A stretch of 64,000 nucleotides of DNA from Deltaproteobacteria bacterium (GTDB lineage Bacteria > Desulfobacterota > Syntrophobacteria > Syntrophobacterales > Syntrophobacteraceae). Made by a program: the position numbers and the translations under genes. Below are positions 42,574 through 51,446 of the stretch, piece after piece. Under the pieces are notes generated by a model. That model was not told the origin of the DNA, searched no databases, and worked only from the letters and a program-made list of their open reading frames with translations. The stretch lies in contig JAJXYD010000005.1 of NCBI GenBank assembly GCA_021780695.1, positions 1-64,000 on the forward strand, written 5' to 3'. Each line of letters starts with the position of its first letter. The stretch's first letter is position 1.

Positions 42574-44132
42574 GAGCTTTCCCCACGTTCCAGCATTCCC
42601 AATACACAAGGGAGTTTTTCGAGCATGTCTGTAGCCAGAAGCCCCCGGCTGGCAACATCGCCAAACGAAAGGTCGCATGCGGCCCCGTGGGCGTAGACCC
42701 CAAGGCATGCGGCCCGAAAAGGATCGATCCCCTGGGCGATCAAAGCGGCGATTACCCCGGTAAGGGTATCTCCCATTCCTCCGGAGGCCATCGCGGGATT
42801 TCCCGTGCTGTTTATGGCAAGTTTTCCATCGGGGGCGGCAATTATCGTTTGGCGGCCCTTGAGTACGAGCACAACCCCGTACTCTTTACTAAATTTTGAG
42901 GCCGATTGGATACGGTTTCCCTCGATATCTGGAACCGAGCAGTGACAAATTCTGGCCATTTCGCCAGGATGCGGGGTTAGGACCAGCGGTGCGGAAGCTT
43001 TTCGCAGAATATCGGGTTCATCGGATAGAGCCGTTATTGCGTCCGCATCGACTACTACAGGGCAGCATGCGTTTAAAAGAAGTTCTTTTACCAGCGCGGT
43101 CGTATCCTCCTGAGTGGAGATTCCAGGCCCCATTGCCAGGGCCTGCTTGCCGCGCAGGAAATCAAGAATCTGGCCGGAAGCGGTCGAAGAGGGCCCCTTT
43201 TGCGCGGTTTCCGGGATCGGAAGCGTCATCGTTTCGGTCAGTTTTACTTCCATGATTACGTTGAGGCTTTCGGGAACAAAGAGGGTAACAAGCCCGGCAC
43301 CGGCTCTTGCCGCGCCAAGACACACCAGACTTGCGGCACCGGTCTTGCCGGGCGAGCCGGCCAGAACGCAGACATGGCCCGCCTTTCCCTTGTGTATTGC
43401 AGGGTCTCTGGGGCCCAGCCAACCCGAGAGCAGTTTTGGACCAAGATACCAGCGGCTAAAACCGCAGGACTTAACTATGCCGGGCGGGATCCCGATGTCG
43501 ATTAGCTCGATTGTACCGGTAAACTCGGGCCCGGGTGCGATCGCGCATCCGAGCTTGACAAATCCGAAGGTTGCCGTTGCCGTGGCTTTTACCGCCGCTC
43601 CCAGGGGCCGTCCGGTCGAGGCGTCGAGGCCCGATGGAACATCGAGTGAGAGTATTGGGACTCTCAGGGTGTTTAGTCTTTCAATAACTTCGCGGTAGAG
43701 CCCCTTTACCTCGCTTTTTAGTCCCGTGCCCAAAATGGCGTCGATTACGGCGTCGCTCCTTGACACTGTTTTCCACTGCGCATCGAAATCGCTGTCTTCA
43801 TTCCAAACCGATACTGGAATTTTAATCCTTTCCAGAATGTTAAAATTCGTAAGCGCGTCACCTTTTAGTTTTTGTGAGGAGCGTAGGCAGACCACGCTGA
43901 CTTTGGCCCCCCTGGAATGGAAAATCCTTGCCAGGGCAAAGCCGTCGCCTGCGTTGTTGCCGCTTCCGGCCAGCACCGTAATGTGTCTTTGCAGCAGATC
44001 GGCAACAGTGCGCAGGAAAAAAGCCGCCGCGCCCTGTGCGGCGTTTTCCATGAGAACGATGCCGGGGATACCGGCTTCCTGGATTGTTTTTTGATCAAGT
44101 CCGGCCATTTCGGCGGCGGTAAGCACCAGCAT
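42570..44132 (-). CDS. nnr: Bifunctional NAD(P)H-hydrate epimerase / ADP-dependent dehydratase
   Basis: Repairs hydrated NAD(P)H. 520 residues. The N-terminal YjeF_N epimerase domain (1-210) has VLAGSGNNAGDGFALARI and DAILGTGLKSEV and SLDVPSGLDASTG. The C-terminal ribokinase-like dehydratase (225-515) has AGSPGKTGAASLVC, LTPHPGEMAR, GNPAMASGGMGDTLTGVIAALIAQG and HGAACD. Starts at 44132. nnr-tsaE is a very common pair in proteobacteria, so this is ordinary chromosome between the phage remnants. Confidence 0.97.
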   Translation of the reverse strand: MLVLTAAEMAGLDQKTIQEAGIPGIVLMENAAQGAAAFFLRTVADLLQRHITVLAGSGNNAGDGFALARIFHSRGAKVSVVCLRSSQKLKGDALTNFNILERIKIPVSVWNEDSDFDAQWKTVSRSDAVIDAILGTGLKSEVKGLYREVIERLNTLRVPILSLDVPSGLDASTGRPLGAAVKATATATFGFVKLGCAIAPGPEFTGTIELIDIGIPPGIVKSCGFSRWYLGPKLLSGWLGPRDPAIHKGKAGHVCVLAGSPGKTGAASLVCLGAARAGAGLVTLFVPESLNVIMEVKLTETMTLPIPETAQKGPSSTASGQILDFLRGKQALAMGPGISTQEDTTALVKELLLNACCPVVVDADAITALSDEPDILRKASAPLVLTPHPGEMARICHCSVPDIEGNRIQSASKFSKEYGVVLVLKGRQTIIAAPDGKLAINSTGNPAMASGGMGDTLTGVIAALIAQGIDPFRAACLGVYAHGAACDLSFGDVASRGLLATDMLEKLPCVLGMLERGESS

Positions 44133-44537
44133 GTAAAGCCTCCTCGAAAGAATCTTAGCTTTTTCGCGAAATTATCATAGAGAGCATAATAAGTAGCAAA
44201 AAAACTTGCGCTACATGACAGAATCTGCTATTGCTCCTGAGGTTTTGGTCGAATTTTTCTGTTCCAGGGCTTCCATGCTCCCGGGTAAATGGTTTTTTAG
44301 GCAAAAGGAGAGTATTTTTTAAATATAGGGCCAGTATTTTCCATGCTCTGAAGTCTTTTCCCTGTCCGGACTGGCATTTAAGGTAAGATGCGTAATTCCC
44401 GTTTTTGTAAGTTCATCTCGGGTCTTTATCGTGCATTCTGATTTAATTGCTACACTATTTGACCCGCGCGGCGAAACGTCCATCCTACCATATAATCCGG
44501 TTCATCGTATAATTTTTAAACCAGAGGAGAATGGCTT
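44133..44537. other. Divergent region between nnr and the nuo operon, 405 bp
   Basis: No gene seen. A TATAAT occurs at 44491-44496 and another TATAAT-like box nearby (gtataattt, ~44509), both suitable -10 elements for nuo, but neither has a good -35 at 16-18 bp. The stretch is AT-rich and otherwise featureless. Confidence 0.4.
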
Positions 44538-44915
44538 GTGATCCCTCAAAAGCCTATGGGCGATTTTTTGGCCGTAGCACTGTTCCTGGTTGCCGGGCTG
44601 GCATTTGCAGTCGTACCTATGATCATTTCCAGGCTGATCGTAAAAAGAGGACAGGGTGCGCAGCGAGAAGCCACTTATGAAAGCGGCATGGAGACTATCG
44701 GCAGCGCCTGGATTCAGTTCACCGTGGCATATTACATATATGCTCTGATCTTTCTGGCCTTTGACGTCGATGTGCTCTATCTGTTTCCGGTTGGGACCGT
44801 CTATGGTGAATATGCCGTTCGAGATCTCGTAGAAGTTATCGTCTTCGTGGGGATTTTATCGCTGGCGATTGTCTACGCATGGCGAAAAGGAGTTTTTGAA
44901 TGGAAAAGAAGGTAA
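44538..44915 (+). CDS. nuoA: NADH-quinone oxidoreductase subunit A
   Basis: 125 residues, three membrane helices. [40 protein letters not shown] carries the ND3 signature in pieces (ESG...FxxxYY...FDVE/D), in the loop that responds to quinone binding. GTG start with GAGGAG nine bases upstream. First gene of an 11-gene nuo operon; overlaps nuoB by 16 bp. Confidence 0.96.
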   Translation: MIPQKPMGDFLAVALFLVAGLAFAVVPMIISRLIVKRGQGAQREATYESGMETIGSAWIQFTVAYYIYALIFLAFDVDVLYLFPVGTVYGEYAVRDLVEVIVFVGILSLAIVYAWRKGVFEWKRR

Positions 44916-45427
44916 GAGAACCGGGCGGGCCTCCTGTTCAATTTGCTCTTCTTGACGATATTTTAAACCTCGCGCGGGCCAATTCGTTGTGGCCGATGAC
45001 CTTTGGTCTTGCCTGCTGCGCCATAGAAATGATGGCTGCCGGGGCTTCGCGCTTCGATTTGGACCGGTTGGGAGCGGGTGTGTTCAGGCCCTCGCCCCGT
45101 CAGTCCGATGTGATGATTGTGGCTGGAACCATTGCAAAAAAGATGGCCCCTGCCATTCAGATGCTCTGGGAGCAGATGCCCAATCCCAAGTGGTGTATAG
45201 CGATGGGGAACTGCGCGATTTCGGGCGGTCCTTTTGCCTATGAGGAGCAGTACGCGATTGTGCCCGGAGCCCACCTGATCGTTCCGGTAGACATTGTAAT
45301 CCCGGGTTGCCCCCCTCGGCCCGAGGCCCTTATTCAGGGACTTCTGGCCCTGGAGGATAAGATCACCAAGGGCGAGGGGAGAAACGTGCTTCGCCGTTTT
45401 AAAAGGGTCTCGGGAGGCGAGAGCTGA
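44900..45427 (+). CDS. nuoB: NADH-quinone oxidoreductase subunit B
   Basis: 175 residues. Holds the terminal 4Fe-4S cluster N2 that reduces quinone: tandem cysteines in [11 protein letters not shown], the third in [12 protein letters not shown] and the fourth in [15 protein letters not shown] are all kept. AAGGAG lies within the end of nuoA. Followed by nuoC after one base. Confidence 0.97.
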   Translation: MEKKVREPGGPPVQFALLDDILNLARANSLWPMTFGLACCAIEMMAAGASRFDLDRLGAGVFRPSPRQSDVMIVAGTIAKKMAPAIQMLWEQMPNPKWCIAMGNCAISGGPFAYEEQYAIVPGAHLIVPVDIVIPGCPPRPEALIQGLLALEDKITKGEGRNVLRRFKRVSGGES

Positions 45428-45428
45428 A

Positions 45429-45899
45429 ATGATGCTAAAAGATATTGAAGCAAGGATGCAGGCCAAGTTTGCCGACTCGCCCCTCAAGCGCGACGAGACG
45501 GGGGTAACCGGGGCCAGGTGGTCGGTGGAACTCCCGATCTCGGCCATAAGGGAGGCGGCTATGGAGTTCAATGGCGCCGGCTTCTTCCTCGAATCGATAA
45601 CGGCCCTGGATTTTGAGGATACCTTCGAGTTGGTCTATCATTATAATTGTTTTGAACCGGCCTCCAGGGTGACGGTAAGAGTGCTGTGCGGACACGATCA
45701 GAGTCCTGCTTCGGTTTGCGATATTTTTCGCGGCGCGGTTTGGCTCGAACGTGAGGTGCATGACTTCTTTGGGATTAAGTTTGCGGGCAATCCCGATATG
45801 AGACCGTTGCTGCTCCCAGAAGATGCTGACTATCATCCTTTGAAAAAGACCTTTGGAAAAGTTGGCGCATATCACAAGCGGGAAGTGATCTATGGATGA
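45429..45899 (+). CDS. nuoC: NADH-quinone oxidoreductase subunit C
   Basis: 156 residues, the 30-kDa subunit, here separate from NuoD. WLEREVHDFFGIKFAGNPDMRPLLLPED is the conserved motif (in pieces). The preceding nuoB stop is one base away and nuoD starts eight bases before its end. Confidence 0.95.
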   Translation: MMLKDIEARMQAKFADSPLKRDETGVTGARWSVELPISAIREAAMEFNGAGFFLESITALDFEDTFELVYHYNCFEPASRVTVRVLCGHDQSPASVCDIFRGAVWLEREVHDFFGIKFAGNPDMRPLLLPEDADYHPLKKTFGKVGAYHKREVIYG

Positions 45900-47013
45900 A
45901 CTGGTAAGAAATGAGGCAGGAGACAGGATTTACTCCTTAAATCTTGGGCCGCAGCATCCCAGCACGCACGGTGTTTTGAGGATCCTTCTGGACCTGGACG
46001 GCGAATATATCGTCAAGGCCGACCCGGTCATAGGGTACGGCCACCGGGGGCACGAGAAGATGGGAGAAAACCGCCAGTATAAGCAATTTCTGCCCAATAC
46101 GAGCAGAATAGATTATCTGTCGGGGCTGCTCTATAACCACGGATTCGTCCTGGCAGTTGAAAAGCTTGCCGGGATAAAGGTTCCCGAGCGAGCCAAATTC
46201 ATCCGGGTGATAGCCGCGGAGCTAAACCGGATTTCGAGCCACCTGCTCTGGTTTGGGACCTATCTGCTCGATATCGGCGGCATTACCCCCTTTCTGTATG
46301 CTTTCGATGATCGCGAACATATCCTCGATATCCTGGATACGATCACCGGTTCGAGGCTCACCTATTCCTACTGCCGTTTTGGCGGGGTTTGCCGTGACAT
46401 CGACTGGAAGTTTATCGAAATGAGCCGCGCTTTTCTAAAGCGTATGGAAGCTCGGTGGGCCGATTACGAGGCCCTTGTGACTAAAAACGTCATCTTTATT
46501 CATCGCACCCGGGATGTCGGGGTGATCGACAGGGAGTTGGCGAGGCAATACGGGGTTACAGGTCCTAACCTGCGTGCTTGCGGCGTGCCCTTTGACGTTC
46601 GTAGGAGCGAACCCTACGAGGTCTACGACAGGTTGGATTTCGAGATTCCCACCGGGACCAAGGGAGATGCTCTTGATCGCTACAATGTTAGATTCCGCGA
46701 GATGCAACAGAGCTGCCGCATCATCGATCAGGCGCTCGATCAGTTGCCCGAAGGCGAGGTTCTTGCCCCTAAAGTGCCGCAGAAGTTAAGTCCGCCGAAG
46801 GGGGAAGTTTACTCGGCCTTTGAAAGTGCCCGGGGACTGAGCGCCTACTACATGGTAAGCGATGGAAGCTCGGGTCCCTACCGCTGTCATATTCGGGTTC
46901 CAAGTTTTGGAAATCTCAATGTCTTAAACGATGTGCTGCCCGGAACTTTGGTAGCCGACGCCATATCGATTCTTGGCAGCATCGATGTGGTTATTCCCGA
47001 AATAGACAGGTAG
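45892..47013 (+). CDS. nuoD: NADH-quinone oxidoreductase subunit D
   Basis: 373 residues, the 49-kDa subunit related to NiFe-hydrogenase large subunits. LGPQHPSTHGVLR near the start contains the quinone-site His, and GYGHRGHEKMGENR and RIDYLSG follow. The C-terminal IAILGSIDxV-type ending reads SILGSIDVVIPEIDR. It lacks the four nickel cysteines, as expected for complex I. Confidence 0.97.
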   Translation: MDELVRNEAGDRIYSLNLGPQHPSTHGVLRILLDLDGEYIVKADPVIGYGHRGHEKMGENRQYKQFLPNTSRIDYLSGLLYNHGFVLAVEKLAGIKVPERAKFIRVIAAELNRISSHLLWFGTYLLDIGGITPFLYAFDDREHILDILDTITGSRLTYSYCRFGGVCRDIDWKFIEMSRAFLKRMEARWADYEALVTKNVIFIHRTRDVGVIDRELARQYGVTGPNLRACGVPFDVRRSEPYEVYDRLDFEIPTGTKGDALDRYNVRFREMQQSCRIIDQALDQLPEGEVLAPKVPQKLSPPKGEVYSAFESARGLSAYYMVSDGSSGPYRCHIRVPSFGNLNVLNDVLPGTLVADAISILGSIDVVIPEIDR

Positions 47014-47069
47014 CCAAAAGGTTTTTCAGTCCTAAAGCTGGGTTAAGCCTTTTTCAGGAGGAATAAGAA

Positions 47070-48053
47070 TTGTCCGAGGGCTTGTTGGGTTTCGAAGGGT
47101 TCCGGTTGATTTTGGGCATGGTGATCGCCTTGAGCTTTGCATCGGTCAACGCTCTTTTCCTGGTGTGGCTCGAGCGAAAGGTGTCCGGACATATTCAGTT
47201 GCGCCCGGGTCCGATGGAAGTTGGACCTCACGGTGTGCTTCAGACTGCGGCCGATGCGTTGAAGCTTATCGGTAAAGAGCTGATACTGCCGCTAAAGGCG
47301 GACAAGAAGCTTTTTTTCCTTGCTCCCGTTCTGGTCTTCACACCGGTTCTTGTCGGGTTTTTGGTCTTGCCCTTCAGTCCGGGGCTTATCATCCATGATA
47401 TGAACCTGGGGGTGCTGCTGGTCTTTGCCTTTTCGACCATCACCGTGCTTGCGATCCTGACCGGTGGGTGGGCCTCAAACAATAAATACGCTCTGCTCGG
47501 TGCGGTGCGATCGGTAGCCCAGAACGTTGCCTATGAAATCCCGCTTCTGTTGGCCGTAATGAGCATCGTCTTGATGGTTCACTCCCTTAGTTTTTCGCAT
47601 ATCGTGGTTTTGCAGAAAAACGTGTGGTTCGTTTTCCTGCAGCCTCTGGCATGCCTTATATATCTCATTGCGGCTACAGCCGAGACCAACCGCGCCCCAT
47701 TCGACATTCCCGAGGCCGAGTCCGAACTGGTGGCCGGGTTTCATACCGAATATAGCGGCATGGGCTTCGGTCTCTATTTCCTTGCCGAATACACCAATAT
47801 GTTCATTGTCTGCGCGGTTGCAACAAGCCTTTTTTTCGGAGGCTGGAACGGTCTTTTCGGAATTAGTCTTGGGATTCCCGGGGTTTTTTGGTTTCTTTTT
47901 AAAACCTACTTTCTGATTTTCGTGATCATGTGGGTGCGCTGGACCTTTCCTCGTGTGAGGTTTGATCAGTTGATGAACTTCTCCTGGAAGGTGATGATTC
48001 CGCTTAGTCTGGTCAATCTGGTGATAACGGCCATTGTCGTAAAGATTATCTGA
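47070..48053 (+). CDS. nuoH: NADH-quinone oxidoreductase subunit H
   Basis: 327 residues, eight membrane helices, linking the peripheral arm to the proton pumps and forming the quinone channel. [22 protein letters not shown] and [26 protein letters not shown] (in pieces) are ND1 signatures. TTG start with AGGAGG eight bases upstream. The short gap after nuoD, where nuoEFG would lie in E. coli-type operons, is only 56 bp. Confidence 0.96.
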   Translation: MSEGLLGFEGFRLILGMVIALSFASVNALFLVWLERKVSGHIQLRPGPMEVGPHGVLQTAADALKLIGKELILPLKADKKLFFLAPVLVFTPVLVGFLVLPFSPGLIIHDMNLGVLLVFAFSTITVLAILTGGWASNNKYALLGAVRSVAQNVAYEIPLLLAVMSIVLMVHSLSFSHIVVLQKNVWFVFLQPLACLIYLIAATAETNRAPFDIPEAESELVAGFHTEYSGMGFGLYFLAEYTNMFIVCAVATSLFFGGWNGLFGISLGIPGVFWFLFKTYFLIFVIMWVRWTFPRVRFDQLMNFSWKVMIPLSLVNLVITAIVVKII

Positions 48054-48074
48054 ATGTTTGGAGTTTAATTTAAG

Positions 48075-48554
48075 ATGGGATACTTCAAAGATATATTCGA
48101 TGGCGGTCTTAGTCTTATCGAAGGCATGGGTGTTACCATCCGCCGGATCTTTCGTCCCCTGGTGACGGTACAGTATCCGCGTGAGAAGATACCGCTTTCC
48201 GGCGCCTACCGTGGCCATATCGAACTGAAGATATTTGAGGAAACGGGCAACCATAAGTGCATCGTGTGCATGAACTGCGAAAAAACCTGTCCCAGCGGTG
48301 TGATAAAGGTGCAGGGGGAAAAACTGAAGGAAAAAGGGCCTAAAACGTTAACGGGCTACGTAATAGACTTTAGCAAATGTTCGCTTTGCGGTCTTTGTGT
48401 GGAGATTTGCCCGACCTCTACCATCCAATACTCCAGGGAATACGAGTTGGTGGGCCAGACGAGGGACGATTGCCAATTCGATCTGTTGGCCAGGCTTGCC
48501 GGGCAGGTCGAAAGAATGAAAGAAGAAAAGAAGACTCAGGGGATTGCTGCCTGA
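48075..48554 (+). CDS. nuoI: NADH-quinone oxidoreductase subunit I
   Basis: 159 residues. Two 4Fe-4S sites of the 8Fe ferredoxin type: CIVCMNCEKTCP and CSLCGLCVEICP (clusters N6a and N6b). In complexes without NuoEFG these clusters are the likely docking entry for ferredoxin or another donor protein. An amphipathic N-terminus lies on the membrane. Confidence 0.96.
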   Translation: MGYFKDIFDGGLSLIEGMGVTIRRIFRPLVTVQYPREKIPLSGAYRGHIELKIFEETGNHKCIVCMNCEKTCPSGVIKVQGEKLKEKGPKTLTGYVIDFSKCSLCGLCVEICPTSTIQYSREYELVGQTRDDCQFDLLARLAGQVERMKEEKKTQGIAA

Positions 48555-48591
48555 TTGTTTTGGTAACTTATTAGAGGCAAGGGGACATGGG

Positions 48592-49125
48592 ATGGATACT
48601 TCCGGCCTAAACTTCATTTTGCAGGCGGCCTTCTGGGTTACGGTCGCGCTGACCATTTCGGGTGCCGCAATCGCGGTTTTCCCAAGAAACATACTCTACA
48701 ATGTCTTGGGTCTTGCCCTCGCGCTGATCGGCGTATCCGGCTTTTATCTCTATCTGGGAAGCCTCTTTGTCGCCCTTATGCAACTTCTCATTTACGTGGG
48801 CGCAATCTGCATAGCGATCGTGTTTGCCATAATGCTTTCGCGTCCGCTTCACGTCGATATTCCGCCACGCTCGGCCGGTAAAGTCTGGCTGGGGATTTTA
48901 GCCGCCACGGTTTTTTTCATCGGTGCGGCGGGAGTTGCTCTCAAGACGAATTGGCAAGCGGCGGCGGGCCATGTATACAAGGCCTCGCAGTGGTCGGTCC
49001 AAAACATCGGCAATGCGCTGCTTACCCGCTACGAGTTGGTATTTGAAGTAATTTCGCTTGTGCTTCTCGTAGCCATTATCGGTGCGGTTATTACCGCCGG
49101 ATTCAGCCGGAGGATAAGTTCGTGA
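48592..49125 (+). CDS. nuoJ: NADH-quinone oxidoreductase subunit J
   Basis: 177 residues, five membrane helices. FPRNILYNVLGLALALIGVSGFYLYLGSLFVALMQLLIYVGAICIAIVFAIML is ND6-like (key parts NxxY, QxLIYVGAI). ATG 48592 with AAGGGG upstream is chosen; the open frame reaches 48544 inside nuoI. Its end overlaps nuoK by four bases. Confidence 0.93.
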   Translation: MDTSGLNFILQAAFWVTVALTISGAAIAVFPRNILYNVLGLALALIGVSGFYLYLGSLFVALMQLLIYVGAICIAIVFAIMLSRPLHVDIPPRSAGKVWLGILAATVFFIGAAGVALKTNWQAAAGHVYKASQWSVQNIGNALLTRYELVFEVISLVLLVAIIGAVITAGFSRRISS

Positions 49126-49430
49126 ACAGCCTATCGACTTACCTGCTTATTTCGGCCCTGCTTTTTTCTATGGGCCTCCTTGGGATTTTGCAGCGCCGCA
49201 ACCTGATCGGTATGCTGATATCCGTCGAGCTTTTGCTTAATGCTGCCAACCTCAATTTCATGGCCTTTAACAGGTTTCTTGCTCACGATCCGGTTACGGG
49301 GCAGGTCATCACGCTGTTCGTCATGGGGCTTGCGGCGGCCGAAGCCGCTATAGGCCTTAGCATCATTCTGGCACTCTACCGCAAGATGCACTCGATAAAC
49401 ATCGAAGCTGCTCAGAAGATGAAAGGATAG
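49122..49430 (+). CDS. nuoK: NADH-quinone oxidoreductase subunit K
   Basis: 102 residues, three membrane helices, ND4L. GILQRRNLIGMLISVELLLNAANLNFMAF holds the helix-2 Glu used in proton transfer and GLAAAEAAIGLSIILALYR the second conserved Glu. The GTG start is overlapped by the nuoJ stop. Confidence 0.95.
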   Translation: MNSLSTYLLISALLFSMGLLGILQRRNLIGMLISVELLLNAANLNFMAFNRFLAHDPVTGQVITLFVMGLAAAEAAIGLSIILALYRKMHSINIEAAQKMKG

Positions 49431-49437
49431 AGCCGAC

Positions 49438-51417
49438 ATGGGCGCATTGTTTAGGGACCCCGTCCTGTTCGCGACCGTTCTGGGTACAAACCTTCCATTT
49501 TTTTCCATGGCGGTTATTTTGCTCTTTACCCGGTCTAAGCCGACGGTGTCGAGCAGGATATCCGTAGGTTCGATCGCTGTTTCCGCGATCTGCGCTATTT
49601 CACTTCTAGCAAGGCTTTTTAGCGCTCCGCCTCTGCAGTACCAGACCCTGTGGTTTTGCTCCGGGAAGCTAAATATTGTCTTTGGCTATTATCTGGATCC
49701 GCTAAGTCTTCTTATGCTAACCATTGTCGGCATCATTGCCTGCCTGGTTCAGATTTATTCGCTTGGCTACATGGCAGGAGATCCCGGCTACAGCCGCTAT
49801 TATGCTTTCCAGTCTCTTTTTGCCTGGGCCATGATGAACATGGTTATTGCGGGCAGCATGCTTCAGTTGTTCATTTTCTGGGAAATGGTGGGTCTTGCCT
49901 CCTACTTCCTTATCGGTTTCTACTACGAAAAGTGGAGCGCCTCCCAGGCCGGCAAGAAGGCCTTTGTCATGAACAGGGTTGGCGATGTGGGTTTTTTCCT
50001 TGGTCTTATCCTGCTCCTGATAGGTTTTGGAAACCTCGACATTCCGACGCTAAATCACGCAGCGGTTTCCCACGGTATTTCGCAGGGATTGATCACGACT
50101 TCGGCACTTTTGATTTTTTGCGGCGTGATTGGAAAAAGCGCTCAGTTTCCACTCCTTACCTGGTTGCCCGATGCCATGGAGGGTCCCACCCCTGTAAGCG
50201 CGCTCCTTCATTCGGCTACGATGGTTGCTGCCGGCGTTTACATGTTCAGCCGAATATTTCCTTTTTTCTCTGCTTCACCGCAGGCTATGGCGGTCGCTCT
50301 TGCGATTGGCGCGGTCACGATGATACTTTCTTCGACCATGGCTATGGTTACCTACGATCTCAAGCAGGTTTGGGCCTATTCGACCGTCAGTCAGCTTGGA
50401 TACATGGTGATGGCCCTGGCCGCCGGGGGCTACTTTGCGGCCGTCTTTCACTTGACGACCCACGCCGGTTTTAAGGCCCTTCTTTTCCTTTGCTCGGGTA
50501 TCTTCATTCATGAATTTCACACCAACGACATGCGGATAATCGGAAAACAGGGTGGGCGAAAGCTTAAAATCCCCATGACGTGCATTACTATCGGCGCTCT
50601 GGCGCTGTCCGGGGTTTTCCCTTTTTCCGGATTTTTCAGCAAGGAAGCGATCCTTACGGTTCTCTACGCCCAGCCCAATAAGATTTGGTATGCGGCCGGC
50701 CTTTTCGGCGCTGTTCTTACGGCCTATTACAGTTTTAGGCTGATTTTCCACCTGCTGTTTCCCAAAGACGGGATTGAGGAAAAACATCATCATGGGGAAC
50801 ACGAAGCCGGTTCTCACGAGCATGAAGAAGGGCACCAAGGCTTTGTTTTCTGGGCAATGGCCATCCCTGTGATGATTCTTGCCGGTGTTAGCGTGGTCCT
50901 TGGATTTTTTGAACATGGCCTCGAACATTTTATAATGCGCAGCCTTCCTATACCGGAAGAACTCGCCCGTCACGCTGTTCCTGGTGTGCATGCTGCGGCT
51001 CATGCCCTCTCCGAGGGCGCGCAGCGAGTCCATGAACCAAATGGATCTCTTCTGACTATCCTTGGGGTTTCCGCGGGCCTTCTGGGTATAGCTGTCGCCT
51101 GGTTTGAATACGGAAGGCAGGGGGCTAGCCGCAAGGGATTCTTAAGCTATTTTCCAGCCATCTGGAAGCTGTTCGACCTCAGGTGGTTTTTGGATATTTT
51201 CTACCGCAAGGGGTTGGATACGCTCGTCTATGCAGGCCTTACGAGTCTATTTGTCAGAAACGATCGGCGCATAATAGACGGAGGTATCGACGGAATATGC
51301 ATCTTTACCGAGGGAAGCGGACGGCTTTTCAGCTTTCTTCAGTCCGGAATGCTCCAATTTAACCTTGTGCTCATGGTGCTTGTCGCCGGGGCCGCAGTTC
51401 TCTATTTCGTGATTTAG
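49438..51417 (+). CDS. nuoL: NADH-quinone oxidoreductase subunit L
   Basis: 659 residues, antiporter-like proton pump with the lateral helix. FWEMVGLASYFLIGFYY carries the conserved Glu, GVIGKSAQFPLLTWLPDAMEGPTPVSALLHSATMV the Lys/His line, and the end the long amphipathic and final helices. A His/Glu-rich loop of about 20 residues (EEKHHHGEHEAG and on, ~444-466) is an oddity that could bind metal. Ten bases separate it from nuoK. Confidence 0.96.
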   Translation: MGALFRDPVLFATVLGTNLPFFSMAVILLFTRSKPTVSSRISVGSIAVSAICAISLLARLFSAPPLQYQTLWFCSGKLNIVFGYYLDPLSLLMLTIVGIIACLVQIYSLGYMAGDPGYSRYYAFQSLFAWAMMNMVIAGSMLQLFIFWEMVGLASYFLIGFYYEKWSASQAGKKAFVMNRVGDVGFFLGLILLLIGFGNLDIPTLNHAAVSHGISQGLITTSALLIFCGVIGKSAQFPLLTWLPDAMEGPTPVSALLHSATMVAAGVYMFSRIFPFFSASPQAMAVALAIGAVTMILSSTMAMVTYDLKQVWAYSTVSQLGYMVMALAAGGYFAAVFHLTTHAGFKALLFLCSGIFIHEFHTNDMRIIGKQGGRKLKIPMTCITIGALALSGVFPFSGFFSKEAILTVLYAQPNKIWYAAGLFGAVLTAYYSFRLIFHLLFPKDGIEEKHHHGEHEAGSHEHEEGHQGFVFWAMAIPVMILAGVSVVLGFFEHGLEHFIMRSLPIPEELARHAVPGVHAAAHALSEGAQRVHEPNGSLLTILGVSAGLLGIAVAWFEYGRQGASRKGFLSYFPAIWKLFDLRWFLDIFYRKGLDTLVYAGLTSLFVRNDRRIIDGGIDGICIFTEGSGRLFSFLQSGMLQFNLVLMVLVAGAAVLYFVI

Positions 51418-51446
51418 TTCAACAATAACTATCACAAGGGCATCAA

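Noticed and set aside
47475..48254. 259-codon leftward open frame across nuoH-nuoI
   Set aside because: Antisense to nuo genes whose motifs are unmistakable.
50275..51033. 252-codon leftward open frame inside nuoL
   Set aside because: Antisense shadow of nuoL.
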